A stretch of DNA of 64,000 nt from Bugula neritina (Eukaryota > Bryozoa > Gymnolaemata > Cheilostomatida > Bugulidae): assembly GCA_964035545.1 (NCBI GenBank), contig OZ037767.1, positions 3,418,680-3,482,679 on the forward strand. Reading direction: 5' to 3'. The translations under genes were made by a program, and so were the position numbers. Shown here piece by piece: positions 23,041-37,344 of this stretch (within the stretch, counting starts at the first letter, position 1; every line of letters begins with the position of its first letter). The notes under the pieces are model-generated. The model saw only the letters and a list, made by a program, of their open reading frames with translations. It was not told where the DNA came from and did not search any database.

Positions 23041-26000
23041 ATTATTTACTTTTATATAGTAATTTTCACAGTACGTAAGTGATTTTCTATCAACATCTTA
23101 TTTTAGTGCTGAAAGGAACACGTGTGCTAAATCAAGAGCAAGCGAAAGGATGTGTCATTGAGCATGCTCTTTAATAGTAAAACACCTACATATGTGCATG
23201 AAATTTGGCGTATATATTTTTTGTAAACTATAAATGCTCTAAATTTGCATACAAGAACTGTGAGCTTGATTTTATTAGATTTCTTCAAATGTACATCTTG
23301 AACTATAAATTCAACATTTATTTTACTCTTATCGCTATATTATTTGCTGTATAAGCTACATAAAAAAAGTATTTTCTCTGTTTTCCTGCATGTAATTTTT
23401 TGCCAACTTAAACGCAGTATTTAAGTAAGCGCCTTAAATAAGTTATATAAAACTTTGTAGGTTATTGACCTTATTTATTTAGGATTATCTGTTGTCACAT
23501 ATTAGCTCACTGTCAGCCACAGTATTACAGCAAAATTAATGTAGCCTGTTTTCCATTGAATATTTCACGAAAACAAAAAAAAAACCAATAATATATTGTA
23601 ACTACCATAAATACTAAAAGCTTATGCTCTGAGTTTATAATTAACTTATATTTCATCATCTGCACCTGTAAAGTAGTCGTGGAATGTGTAATTTCAAAAT
23701 ACAAGTAGATTAATATTCTTTAGTTCCAGTCATGAGCTCTTTCTTTATAATCATGTACGCTATAATAAGTAGCATTTACTGGTTAATCTATTACATTAAT
23801 ATAGATATACAAATGCGATGTATACGCATACAAATTATTTCAATAATCTGTTGTCACTGCTATTTTTAAAATAACCCATTGTGTCAATTGACTAAGTTGT
23901 ATTAGCACAATCAAAATGTATTGGTTATTCATTGGCTATCCATATCAATAAATAGCTGCACTGGTTAACCCATTCTCTATCATTGTTTTACGCCATCAAA
24001 TGTTTGAGCAGTGAAGTATTGAAGCTAATGGTGAAAGTAGCTGACAGTCTACAGTATCGTGTTATCAATAAACCATTTCTATTTGTTTGAGGGCTCGCAA
24101 CAGAATAAGCAGTTAGTTCTAACAAGACCCTAGTCAGTTATCTTTGACCGACTGATAAGTACTCAAATTAGTAGTGGAAAGGAATGCAGGATAACACAGC
24201 ACAAATCTGTAAGGAGCCGGATAGCTATAAGAAAGTATATGTAGTCTACAGCACCTACTAATAATAAGTTCACATCGACAGCTTCATATAAACAATCTCT
24301 AGCCACCCAGAGCTGACTGCACTCAAAGCATAAACATACCGATAGAGTGAAGTTGATGTACTCATTTTGGATTACATTCAGCTGATAGTCTGCAATTAAA
24401 ACAACCTACTTTCCAACCAGTTAAAGAAGGTCAGTCATTTTTACTTGTACATTTTTGTTGTAAGATTAATTTAATTAGGCAACTAGGACTAAATAAATGA
24501 TAAACTTAAAGAAAAACAAATTTATGTATATATAGTCATTTAAAGTTTATCATCTATTTAGTACTAGCTGCATAATTAGTTAATCTTATTGCAAAAATGC
24601 AAAAACAATTTTAGTGTTTTTATAATTTTGGGCATACTTATCCTACCCAGTTTAAAATGAATAGAAAATAAAAGATTGCCAGTGAATGATAATTGCAATT
24701 ATGTAATTTCCTGGCAAGGCAACAATTTCACCAAATGAACACACAGTACTAATACTGTTGTGTATCTAACAAATATTATTATGAGTAAAGGATGACTCTT
24801 TAAACAAAAAGGAATTCTCTTGCAGTGCTAATAGAAATATATATGTGACAGCAGGGTGTAAGATTAAACTCTGCTTTATTAATTGCTTCCCTTTCCAGTT
24901 GTAATCTCTCTGAGCAGTGAAATGAAGTAAGTATGGTGATTAAATTAGTTATTAAAGTACTGTATAAGTTTTCTAGGTGCAAGAAGTTCCGAGTACACCA
25001 ACTCTAACACATGTTACTCAGAACAGAAAACTCTTAAAGCTTTACTCTGTACAACCCAATTTATAAAAAAATAAAGCTGAAGCTATTCTATCTATGAATT
25101 AGACAGTTGCAGTATTATTTTTCAAACACATAAAGCTACTAATTAAAAAGTTGAACTCAGTAAACATAGAGTATTTTTGAGCTTGATAATTGATTCTCTT
25201 TAACAGCTACAAGAAAAGTTAAATTAGACGGAGTTAAGCGTAATATAAAAAACAGATTTAAAATTAAAATAATTGTCAACTTGAGATTTTATTAACCACA
25301 AAAAAGTGATTGAAACAATTTATTATTAGCTTAAATTTAGGTATAGAACGTTTTTCTTGCTTGCTCTTTATAATGCTTGCTAAGGAATTCACACAGAACG
25401 TTTCAACCCGATACAGTGTAAATAACATCAACTTTTCAGATGTGTTGTCTTTACCAGTTGTGTTTAGATAACATCTTGCTGTGCTACAGTTAGAATAAAC
25501 CTATCTAGACATGTCGTACAACTGCTGTTTGCTGATGCCTTTCATACTATTATAGACTCAGTATCGTCTTTTGTTTACAATATTTTTCTTGTTTTTTTCT
25601 ACCAAAGTCTTTCTGTTAGTGGCGCCATTAGTGAGTAATAGTGTTTTGTTCAGCCAACAAAAAGCTATGTATTATTACAATATGGCGGTGCTTATCTAAC
25701 AATGGGTCGGACTGTAAGTTCACCTTTCACACAATGGTCTGTGTACAGAGTTAATGTTAGTGTCAACTACCTATAAATAGAAACACGTTTGCCTGATGAA
25801 CATTTATTTGTTTGGGTCCTGCAGTTTTATTGATATCCAGTTACGAAATGGTACAGGCCACCCTGGACCATGCTAAATTATTAAAAAAGTTATAGAACAT
25901 GTGCAGTAGTCTGATTAAGCCACTCCACTATGACTCACTTCCAATCATACGGACAGCTGCGATCACCTTTGTTGGCAGCTACCAAAGACTATTAGTTATG

Positions 26001-29000
26001 TAATTAAACAATAGAAAATTTCTTAAGAGATTCATTTATTTAAAAACTATTATTATCCTCATATCATTCAGTTTATTCATTCTTTAGTAAATCTTCAATG
26101 AAAATTATCAAATTTCGTTTGTTGCACACAAAATCCTCAATTGATTGTGATAATAATAAATAGTAAAATTTTTAAACTAGAAAATGAAATCTTACATTGA
26201 ATTTCAATTTTCTTATAAAAAGTCAAGTTTATTACTATGGCTAGCTACTGCAAATTTAGAATTTACTAGCAAATATTAAACCTAAAGTCTCATTATCAGC
26301 TGATTGTTATTAATTATTAACTTTTTATAATTTGTATAATAAATTAAATACAAGTAAATAGTACAAAGATTCAATGTAAGCAAACATTGCAAAGGGTAAA
26401 GAATCATAAGTGTCAACAAAAAGCTATCGTAATGTTTTCCTGTAAAGTGTTTCTTATCCAGGACCTGCAACGAGTTGTTTGCAAAGAGTTTCTAGTGACA
26501 ATGTCTAGTGGTTTGCTTTTCCAGGATGGTATTTTTTGTTAATTGGTTTTCAAATGGATGGTGTAACATTCCACCTGCAGTATTCACTGTATAATTATAT
26601 TATCGACCATGAGAAATTCAAACAAGGCTAATGCTCTATCAATAGTAATGGTAGACCTTTTCTTCAAGCCGTCTTATTTCAGTCCTTGAAATATGAAGCC
26701 CGCTCTTTCATAGCCTACAAAAGCAACATTAGATTTTAATCACAGTTCACATTTCCATAACTGGGAGTTTGTCTAACATTTGCTACGGCAAATAAGCTCA
26801 CTTCTAGCTGCCTGACCGTGTGTAGCAAAAATTTCTCATCAGACTAGGGTGTTTATATTAATGAAGCAAAAACTTTGATTTGCCATAAGCATCCACTAAT
26901 GGGACCTTTATCATTAGTTAAATTTTAATTTAAAGAAACAAATCTCCAGTTTTAAAGTTTTATGAAGTAAACTATCTAAAGAAAAAACATTTTCTCTCGA
27001 GTTGATTATTATTAAAAATTGTAATATTAAATCAAATAATGATTGATATCATTTTATACAACATTTTTTTGAATTGAAATTAAGATTTTACTAATTACGA
27101 AACATTGACACACAAACGTACGGTTTTTGTCAGCTCTATAACAGCACAACCTTCAAATATTGAACACATCTTGATACTTTCAATTATACATATTAACATT
27201 AACCCAGATGATTCATTAACATAAAATTTGGACTACCAATGTGAGTAATCTAGACATCAGTGTTTATTTCAATTTATCAGTGAAATTTAGTCTTTAGTTA
27301 ACTCAATTTTGAAGCCGGTATTATGCTCAGAGTTGCATACGACACACTACACCATGTCTTCTGATTAAAATCAATGACTAATCTTATTCTATGCTAGTTT
27401 TTCCAATCACCCACTAGTAGCTTTGGAGATTGATTGTTAAACACATAACTCGTGACTACACTTTTAGACTAGCGTATTCATAGGTATAGCCTAAGGCCTA
27501 ACTCTTTAATAATAATTTTAAAACTGATACGCTTGATTAAGAAGTTTGTTGTTCAAGGTCATAGAGTAATTGCTTAATTAACACAATGGTTGTGCGGAAA
27601 TACATGCTTATTCATTACAAACTAATGATCAACCTAATGGCTTGTATACAATGAAGAGAGCTGAAATGTAACTCTAATCTCATATAATAATGCATAACCT
27701 GCAGACCTTACATATTGTAATGAGTTAAACTAAAGATTTCAAAAGATTTCTGAAACACCTTTGAATTATCATAATTAAACACATTATGTTCATTACCATA
27801 TTGCTATACTAACTTATGAGTCATCATGCTTTGAAACCAAAGCTTTTTTTTAAATTAAATGCTTTGAATATGCATGCTAATAACTACTAAGAATTTTCAA
27901 CTAGCCAATTGGATAAAGCAGAGCACCTAACTTCATAGCATTTGAATACGCATCCTTTTATAATCTGCTACTGTTTAATCTAAATATTAAAATGATGTTC
28001 CTTGAGGCTAAATTAATGTCTTAAAGGCCAAATTGACTAATATTTTTGGTTGCAGGTCTCTCACTAAATTAAAGGTTTGTTGCAACTACGTAGGGAATAC
28101 TATATGATCTTCAGCTATGTTTAGGATTACATAATTATTGCTCAGTAGCTATAAAGCAATAAAAGTGAAGAAGATAAGAAAGAAATATCCCATTTGATAG
28201 GCACTTTTGTAGCCATTAACATTTTAAATTACAAATACAGTTCTCTAAAGAGTATAACTTATCGTACAGCCTATTCACCCTCTTCAAGTGCTACTTTAAC
28301 AAGCAATTCTGCCACTTTAGATGCTAATTATAGGCTTTTTATAATCTTGAGTTATGCAATTAAATTGTCATAATTTAATTTTATTATGCAAAAGATGAAA
28401 TATGGTAATTCCAACACATTTAACTCACAATGAATGCTAAGACATAAAAACGTCTTTAATTTAAGTATTATGATAATATCAACGTGCTAATAGCTGAAAT
28501 ATGCAAATGATTTTATCTGAGATACCAACAGAAAGTTAATCATTCTGAAAGTGAGGTCTTGTAAGTTATACATAAGTTGTGTACAGCTGTTGATGTCTGT
28601 TTAAATGGAAGCTGATTTAAAAATCAATTCTAAAGTCAGTTAAAAGTTAACTAAACAAATCATTTATAACCCGTATTGTATTACAGTCAAAGTAAAACAA
28701 CTGCAGCAGCATTACTAAAGAACTTATAGATTGACCATAGCCTATCCGCAAGCAGCATATATATCTACAATATGAAGTAAATATGAGTTTTCACTAAAAT
28801 TTGAACTATGAAATTTGACCTAGCTAAAATTTCCTTTTACGTACATGTTCATTTAGCTAGCTCTGAACATTTACACAGGTTTTAAATAATTAGTGAATTC
28901 ATAGAGCATTTGAACACAGAATAAAATTGTATTTTCTGTTTGGAAAATTTGCTGTTTGCTTTCACAATACTTTATTACAAGTTACAACATATTACGTAAT

Positions 29001-30015
29001 ATAATGACATACAAAAATTCCCATAAAAATTCAACAAGTTCTTTTTCATAGCTTAAAATTGCAAAAGCTAATTCACCTTTGGCTGTTTATGCTGCTATTA
29101 TTGTTTTGCCACATGTTACGCAGACACCCATTTCTAAAGCATTTCGTCAGTACGAGACAACTCCAACAGCAAGTGATAGATTTTTCCTGCTTTGACTAAT
29201 TTTCAATAAGGTGGTAAATTTAAATAGTTTTAGTTTTGGCAATAAATTAGAGAACACAAAAATCTGATTTAGGAATCACTTTGATGCAAATAGCTATTGC
29301 AGTATTAACGTTCACATTTTTTTTTAAACCAAGAAACTAATTTTAGCCAATATACTGTTGAGGTAACATTAGAAAGCCTACATTTTTGCTGCCTGTAAAA
29401 TAATCATAAACTCTAGGTAAATTTGGATTACTTGTGTTGCAAACTTTCATTATACCTGACTAAGAATTATAGTGAGAAATGCAAATTCCTGATAGTATAA
29501 GTATGCTATTATATACATGTAGTATCTTGTATAGTCACAATTATGCTTTCATTTAAATATTACATAACTTTATGTTGCTTGGGCCACCCATTAGATGTTT
29601 TATCTACTCCTAAATTCGTGTACTGAAAGCCTTTTTTGAAAATAAAATACATCCTAGTGGTAATGACAGCACAGCATACAAAGTTAGGTTTTGGAAAGCT
29701 TCAATTTAGAAGTTGCCTTCCCTCCATGAACTTGTCAGCTAAGATAGTATGAAACAGCAGACTTATATCAGCCATTGAAGTCGTGAGAAGAAATTTGAAA
29801 CTGGGAAAATTTAATATTCCCAGAAAATTGAAAAGTTATTTGTTTACATTCTCCGCTGCAATTTTGTTAATGAAGTACAAACTACAACAACTATATTCAA
29901 CAATTGAGCTTGCATTCCTGGGGTATCCATTAAAAAGATGACCTCTTAATAAAATATAATCTGTAACTTTTCTTGCATACTATATACAAGTATATTATAC
30001 TAATAGTACTATTAC
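23041..30015. other. AT-rich gene-poor stretch
   Basis: Read on both strands. Only short ORFs without splice-site support or recognisable composition. No transposase, reverse transcriptase, RNA gene or structured repeat is visible. Distant regulatory elements cannot be excluded. Confidence 0.55.
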
Positions 30016-30107
30016 CAGGCATTTTCCCATCTAGCTCTCCACATCTGCTTGGACTGCATGTGTTGTCTCTCAGGTTTATGCAAATATTCCGGTTGACATT
30101 CATTGTT
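30016..30107 (-). CDS. Orphan exon-like ORF with good splice sites
   Basis: On the minus strand an acceptor (TTTTGGTTGCAG) is followed by a 92-bp open stretch and a GTAATA donor. The frame encodes NNECQPEYLHKPERQH then MQSKQMWRARWENAW, rich in charged residues and Trp, with a composition more protein-like than the surrounding translations. Phase is 0 at entry and 2 at exit. I found no partner exons in the neighbourhood and recognise no family. It may be an internal exon of a gene with very long introns, a relic, or chance. Confidence 0.3.
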
Positions 30108-30562
30108 CTGCAACCAAAACAGTTTTAAAATTTTTATTCTATAAATTGGTGATTTGCATTTTGCACTAGCAAGTTGGTGTGAATAAATGCGGCACTTTTT
30201 GGTTACATAACTTGAAGCAAAATATTGATACAACTTACATGCTGTAATCAAAAGTCAGGCACCAACAATAATTGTTTGTGGTCAAAATGTTTGTTGATAT
30301 GCTGGTGTATAGCTTTTATGTCTTCGTAATTAACAGCTACCCTGCAGAGGAATGGACAATAAATCCTCATTAAATTACACCTAAAGTTCTAGTTGACAAG
30401 CGTTTAAGCTTTACAGTAATGTATGTACGTTATTGAATCATAACTGATATAAGAGGTTTATTGCATTAGTCTAAGTGCATTGGCCAGTCAATGCAGTATG
30501 CGTACAGTTGTGCAGTGCTCTTAGCTCTCTCCTTCATAATTCTACAACTGTACATATTTCAG

Positions 30563-30628
30563 GAGATAGACAGCGTCACCACCGCTTTGTGTGCACCAGA
30601 ATAAGGACTTGGTGAAAAACAATTTCAG
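30563..30628 (+). ncRNA. Possible non-coding (UTR or lncRNA) exon
   Basis: A 66-bp segment is flanked by a convincing acceptor (TACATATTTCAG) and a consensus donor (CAG/GTAAGT) and is richer in G and C than its surroundings. All three + frames contain a stop, so it cannot be an internal coding exon. It could be a 5' UTR exon of the SEC14-like gene about 6.7 kb downstream or part of a non-coding transcript. Splice-signal evidence only. Confidence 0.25.
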
Positions 30629-32436
30629 GTAAGTTGCAGTTAAACTAAGTAAACTATGAATAAACCTAAACTTCTAGCAAAATGAGTACCATTGTACCAA
30701 TGCATACACATATAAATATATTTTGTTGTGTATAAATCTCCCTTTATATTATAATTAATATTTATATTCAGAATTTAAAATCTGAAAAGTTGCCTGGTGT
30801 TAACACCATGAAATTTTCCAGGTTTTTGAAAGTACCTTTAGGCTATAAGCATTGAAAAAGAGAATCTATAAACTTAGAGCAATGCTGTACAGGTACTGCA
30901 GATAGGTGTAAGAAATAACAGCAACCATGATTGATTTAAATCATTCTCACTTTAATTAAGTTTATATGCCCGATATTTGCTGAAATAAATTCATAGCTAA
31001 AAAGCTACGATCTCTTTTGCACCTTCTTGCGTTGCATCTAGGTGTAATAAAAGAGTTTTTCTGTAGCCTAAGTTCTTTAGGCTTTAGGTTTTGGCTAAGG
31101 CATAAAAGTAAAACCCTACCCTTCAAACATCCAAGTGCAATAATTGAAAATAGTGTTTGCAGTTTAATATTTTAATATTATATTTTAGGTAGAATTCTAC
31201 TTATAATTAAATATTATTTTATATCTAATTAACTATCATCAGCTATAACAGAGTAGTAGAAATATGTGTAACCTCCATTTATAGAAGCATTTGTAGGACG
31301 TCAACACTAATGATGAATTTACTGTATGTAAAAGTAATTAATTTAAAATAACACAATGGGATATGAATTCATAGTTTCATAAATAGAACATCAGCACTTG
31401 ATGTGATAAGCCTTTGGACCATTATATTTCCCATCTACATGTATAACAGTAACTAACCAATAAAGTGCTAGTGTTATACTTTACTGACTACTAAGGAAAC
31501 ACTATACCTTTCATAGTTTCATAAAGCAGTAACATAAATATACCATTACTAGGTAAACATTCTTGGAATCCTATTTGATACGCTTGTGACTGCACTTAGC
31601 ATCATTCCTCGTAGTTGTATTACATGAAACTGAGTGGCAATAACGTGCCCTACTTTAATATAGTCCAGTAGCTTTATCTGCAGGTGAAAACCTGTCTGCT
31701 TCAAAAATCTCCTGCTGAGTGTTTATAGTTTATGGCAAGACTTCTGCACTTGCAACCTAAAGTAATAATCAAACTACAGCGATTGGTATAAAAGCTAATG
31801 GCAGGTAAGGCATTCTGGGAAAAAGTAGTTGCACCACATGATGCCGTTGGCCATGTATGAAATATACTTCTCTCGAAAGGCAAACTATTCATCAGTTAAA
31901 TAAGATATAATCAGGGGTAGTTAAATATGGTGCAACTCAATGCCTCCGTGGGATATGAACACAGCTTTATTAAATGGTGCGGTTTGAATTTAATGTCCAA
32001 GGGCTAAAGTGGAAGCTTCTTTCACGAGAAAGCGTAATATCTTTTGCTCATATTTAAATATTCAATCAAGTGTTTGCGAGAAATTGAACTGATTTTGTAA
32101 AAAACTGCTATAAGCTGATTAAACTATTGCGTTCTTTTGTTGCCCATAAATCAAGATTTAGAGGCCATTGCTATATAATGATGTCTTATTGATAGCAGCG
32201 CAAGAGCTCATTGCTTAAAATTTAGGAGCTACCTATTTATACACCATACAACCATTTCCCCAAGTCTAATTACTCTATAAAGTGTAAACAAAGCAGTGCA
32301 GGATTCCTGGCTACACCTTGTTTAGACTGTATGAGTTCCTTGTGGTAGTTGTTTTCATGAGAATGTTTAGAGACAACGTTATTGTAGATGCTGTAGGAGG
32401 TGCTATGGGAGGGTGCTATGGGAGGGTGCTATGGGA
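30629..32436. other. AT-rich sequence, nothing recognised
   Basis: No supported gene or RNA. A 63-codon minus-strand ORF at 31701-31892 has no family resemblance and no paired splice sites that I trust. Confidence 0.5.
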
Positions 32437-33212
<776 letters not shown>

Positions 33213-33847
33213 GCATGTATCTAGTAGCAACTGTTATAGTCATGACTATCTGTCAAAATACCATTAGCATGAATCATACGTTATATTGTTGTATTATTGG
33301 TTGCATTGAGCTGTGAGAAATTGAAAAGGAAAATATCCCTTAGCAAAGCAAACACCCCTTCATTTGTTCTGCTACCTCAATTCATTCAACTTTTGATTGT
33401 TGGGAAACTGTTCTGATGATTTTTGTATTCTATTATCCTTGCTGATTTCTGAAAAGTGGTCAGAGTTAAAAGTTAGCCAAATCGAAGTTCCTCAATAGAT
33501 AAGGCTCAATGAATCGATGGAATTCAATAAATAATCTTGTTTTTGTAACCATGGAAACATATTGGAATAAATTGCTCATAGTAGAGCTCTATAAAAAGTG
33601 TTGCACATACGCTTAAGTATGATAACTGGATCTTATAGTCTTTTATCTCTCAATGTTTGCCAAGTTCAAGATAAAAGTTTGGCAAGATGAAACGTTATAA
33701 GTTTAAGTAAACCTTGTTAACATGTAGGAATATGTTTGATGATGGCGCAGTACACCTGATTCCTCACGTATACTAGATAACTATGATTTAATATAATGTA
33801 TGCTGTACTTCCACTATAGCTCTATAGCTAGGACTGCATTTTTTATA

Positions 33848-33975
33848 GGGTGGAGAAAATGGGTTGTTAAGGGGGAAAAAGAAAAAATATTCTTGAGATA
33901 AGTGGATCGATGGGGTTGTTTAGAGGGGTAAAAAGGGGGTTATTGGGAAGGGTGGAGAAATGGGTTGTTAAAAAA
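33848..33975. repeat. G-rich degenerate direct repeat
   Basis: GGGTGGAGAAAATGGGTTGT at 33848 recurs as GGGTGGAGAAATGGGTTGTT about 100 bp later, with further GGGGTTGTT-type units in between. G-rich on the + strand and unlike its AT-rich surroundings. Confidence 0.6.
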
Positions 33976-34555
33976 GGCTGCTAAGAAAAACAAGCTTGTG
34001 AACAGTAAAGACCTTAGAGAATATTAACCTTTGATTCATGTGAAAAGTAGTTACATTTGAGGGAAAGATGATTCCTAAATGGCTGAAGAGTGTGACATCA
34101 GCCAATACCAATCCTCATCAGGGCTATATTATCATATCATATTTTAAGCAACACCTTTATTGGGTAATAAGCAAACAAGCATATCAGTTGAAACCGTCCT
34201 TGTGAGGGGAGTGAAGGGGATGGATTAAATTCTGCTTTTTATGTTGTTATGTTATGTTAGAACCTAAGGCGTCTAAACAGCTCAATGTAGCCTAAGAACA
34301 TCATATTCAACCAAATTTTTCTACCAGTTTTTAGATTAAAACCATAAAATTAAAACTTAGAACTTTATGTTTCAATGGCTTCAACCATCACTGCAATATT
34401 TAACTTGAGCTTCTAATAAGCAGTAGTTTAACAGCCAAGATTTTCAGTATGTGTTCACTACTACAATAGAAAGGATGCTGAGTGTGACATGCCGTATTCA
34501 ATGACTTAATGGTTTGCATTGTGTAGAATACATGTTCTCCAATAACAGCCTTACT

Positions 34556-34773
34556 TGTCAGTATATTTGTATAAGACACTGGCTACTGAGGCTTTACACA
34601 AGTTAAACAAAGCTGTATTTGCTCTCCGCTCTTATCACATCTGTGACTCACTCACTCCAGACGAGCTCTTGTTTATCATTGAGGATGTATTTAGTGGTGT
34701 TGGATTGCTAGTATCACAGTGTCTTCAGAGCTATCTCTGTCTAGTATTCTCACCTACAGCACCTCGTCTGTAA
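34556..34773 (+). CDS. Unrecognised ORF, possible terminal exon
   Basis: A 71-codon frame ending at TAA 34771-34773, preceded by a reasonable acceptor (CTTACTTGTCAG ending at 34560). The translation, for example TLATEALHKLNKAVFALRSY then HICDSLTPDELLFIIEDVFS, looks like a structured helical protein, unlike most chance ORFs here. The stop overlaps a GTAAGA donor-like site. There is no ATG near the start and I found no upstream exon. It could be the last exon of an unseen gene or a decayed pseudogene. I do not recognise the family. Confidence 0.35.
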
Positions 34774-37344
34774 GATTAGTTTACCTTCCAGGTCTTGGAG
34801 GAGGTTGAAATGAGAGCCGTCTCCAGTAAATCTCATTAATATTTGTGGTGAGTCACAGCTGCCAAACCATTAAGGTTTGTTTATCCAAGCTTTATTGGAG
34901 CATTTATTAATAGCTGCAGTAATTCAATTAACTACAGCAAAGTTCCTGCTAGAGTTACACAGGAGAATTCAGTCTTAGTCTATCTTATTCGTACACGTTT
35001 CTCTAAAATGAAGTTGTTCGTAGACTATACCCGTTTTTAAAAAAAGTCTCAAATACTTTGTTGATATTGGAAAGAAAGTTATAATTAACGCTCAAAATTG
35101 TTCAATTGATATCCAGGCATAAACTTAATTAATCAGATTTGAAAACAAGATTTTGGGATGGAGGTTACACCTTCATCTTGGTTTTTTGCCTGAAGGTCAA
35201 ACTAATAGTATATATTTGTTGGACATTCTAACAACTTTTTTAAACTGAAAGTCTAATTCTCACATTTCTTATAGAATGCAATACTGCATTCTCAACTTTG
35301 CTTTGATAACTTATACATGAGTATTTATTTCGATAAATATTCAGTAGGCGTATGCATAATTCAATTTCAACTGAAATATTGGTTATGTATATTAATTCCC
35401 TCAACTTCCTTATATTAGTTTCAACATTATAAAAACTGCATATCATGGCATCATCGAGTTATAAAAGCAACAAAGTAAGGGACTAGTGCTATAGATTTAA
35501 TGTAGATAATGAGTAGGTTACTCAGTTAGTTTGGAATTCTAAATACATGTGCCTTCTTTGGTCTGACAACTCCAATATACATGATACCGGGCTAAAACTG
35601 GAAACTTGCCAAAATTTGTTATTAAGAAATTCAATTCTGCAACCCTTTTTTACTTGAATTATAAAATTCAAATTGAGAGTTGAGTAGAGCTTTAATTCAA
35701 GGGAAGACCACTTTTTATTATTCAAACTCATCAAGTTAGCACTTTTCTTTGTGAAGTTTGCAGCTATGATGGTGACAACAACAGACAGTTTTATACCAGA
35801 ACACTATTTAAATATGTTCTAATTGTAACGTGTTGCTCAGTTCAAACTACAGCAAAAGGTGAGAATTTCTCACTTTCATTGCGTCACAGCTATCTGATTT
35901 TAGACCAGTGTATGTTGGATTAAATTCAGCTGGAGGTGTACGTCAAGACCTTTGGATGCTTAAATATTATTCTATTCTGGCCAGGCAGCAGACGAATGAC
36001 TGCCTCTTTAGATAAGTCAGCAGTTGCAGTTGTTTTCTGTGAAAATATTGAATTTGAACAGCACAGCTTTTGAGGTATTTGCTATCTAAACACCAAGAGC
36101 CCAACACTTCATACCTTATCTCCTTCTTTTATTTTTCTAACATTTTTGCAATCCCGTACTTTGAACATTCATTAGCTATGCACTAGTTGTAGCCAAAACC
36201 TCTTAAACGATGACATCAGTTACAGGAGTTTTGTCTATTTTCTGCAAACAGTAGATGCTATAAAATATAGTTTAATTGTAACTGACTCTCGCCAAAGAAG
36301 GCTTTGAAATTCTATTTTCCTTTCTTTAGTCCCGGTAATTGGCAGTAAGACTGTTTGATCCAGGCTACGCAGGTAGACAGGAAATTATTAGAATATTGCT
36401 GCTTATAAATTGTTTGGCCAAAATGGCATCAGGCTAACATTAGGTACAAACAAAGATGTTTATACTAAACATATAAACCAACTGGTGTCTAATGGCATGA
36501 GAATGTATATTACACTAAATGCTGATGCATGGTAAAGTTTAGATCTCTTCTTTTGGCTACTCTAATGGCTAGGAGAATATTCTAGATCTTGTAGAAATTG
36601 CAGACATATCAGGTTCTGTCAACATCCAGGTGTTTTGCTGACACTGATTATGTCTATTTCGCCACTGTATTACAACTATTTGTTGGGAATGCTATTAAGG
36701 GCTTTTTGGAAAGATATAAGTGATAAAACTTAAGCCAGTCAACTCACCTCTACCTTCGACTTTTTTCAGCTACTAGATTTATCTTTCACCTCTCAGACAT
36801 TTGATTATAAAATAGTTTGCAGATTAAGTCAAGCCTAAATAATTGGGGGAAGGAAAATGTAACTCTTAATGTTTGTTTTGGCCAGTTAAGTTTTAAGGTC
36901 AAGGGTCAAGTTTATATACTAATGGAAATTTTAGGACCACAGATTTCATATTTTGGTGAACAATTTAATATACTCGTAGCACTTCTACCACATATTGGAT
37001 GTTAAATATCTCCTGAGTTTTCTACAGTTTTGCAGCATTGGGGAGGAGGTGGTGTTGTAATTATTACAAAACTATTAAATAGCTGTGAGCCACACCGAAT
37101 CCATTATAATATTGACAAGGCATGTGGGCTTCATTATTCCAAAGAGTTGATTGGCTAAGTGACACTCGCTAATTATTTAATTGAACTTTGCCACAACACA
37201 GCTGGATGGTTTGATCAATTCGACATAACATCGCAACTTGTAGTTAGCAGAGAGAGCTGGTTGCTATCAGACACGCATACGTTTTAATTTGCTTATCAGC
37301 TATACAACTGGCAGCGCTTCAGTCTGTAATCTTGCTTTAGTACC
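34774..37344. other. Region upstream of the SEC14-like gene
   Basis: AT-rich. No supported ORF. The last few hundred bases should hold the promoter and 5' UTR of the SEC14-like gene; no TATA-type signal stands out. Confidence 0.5.
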
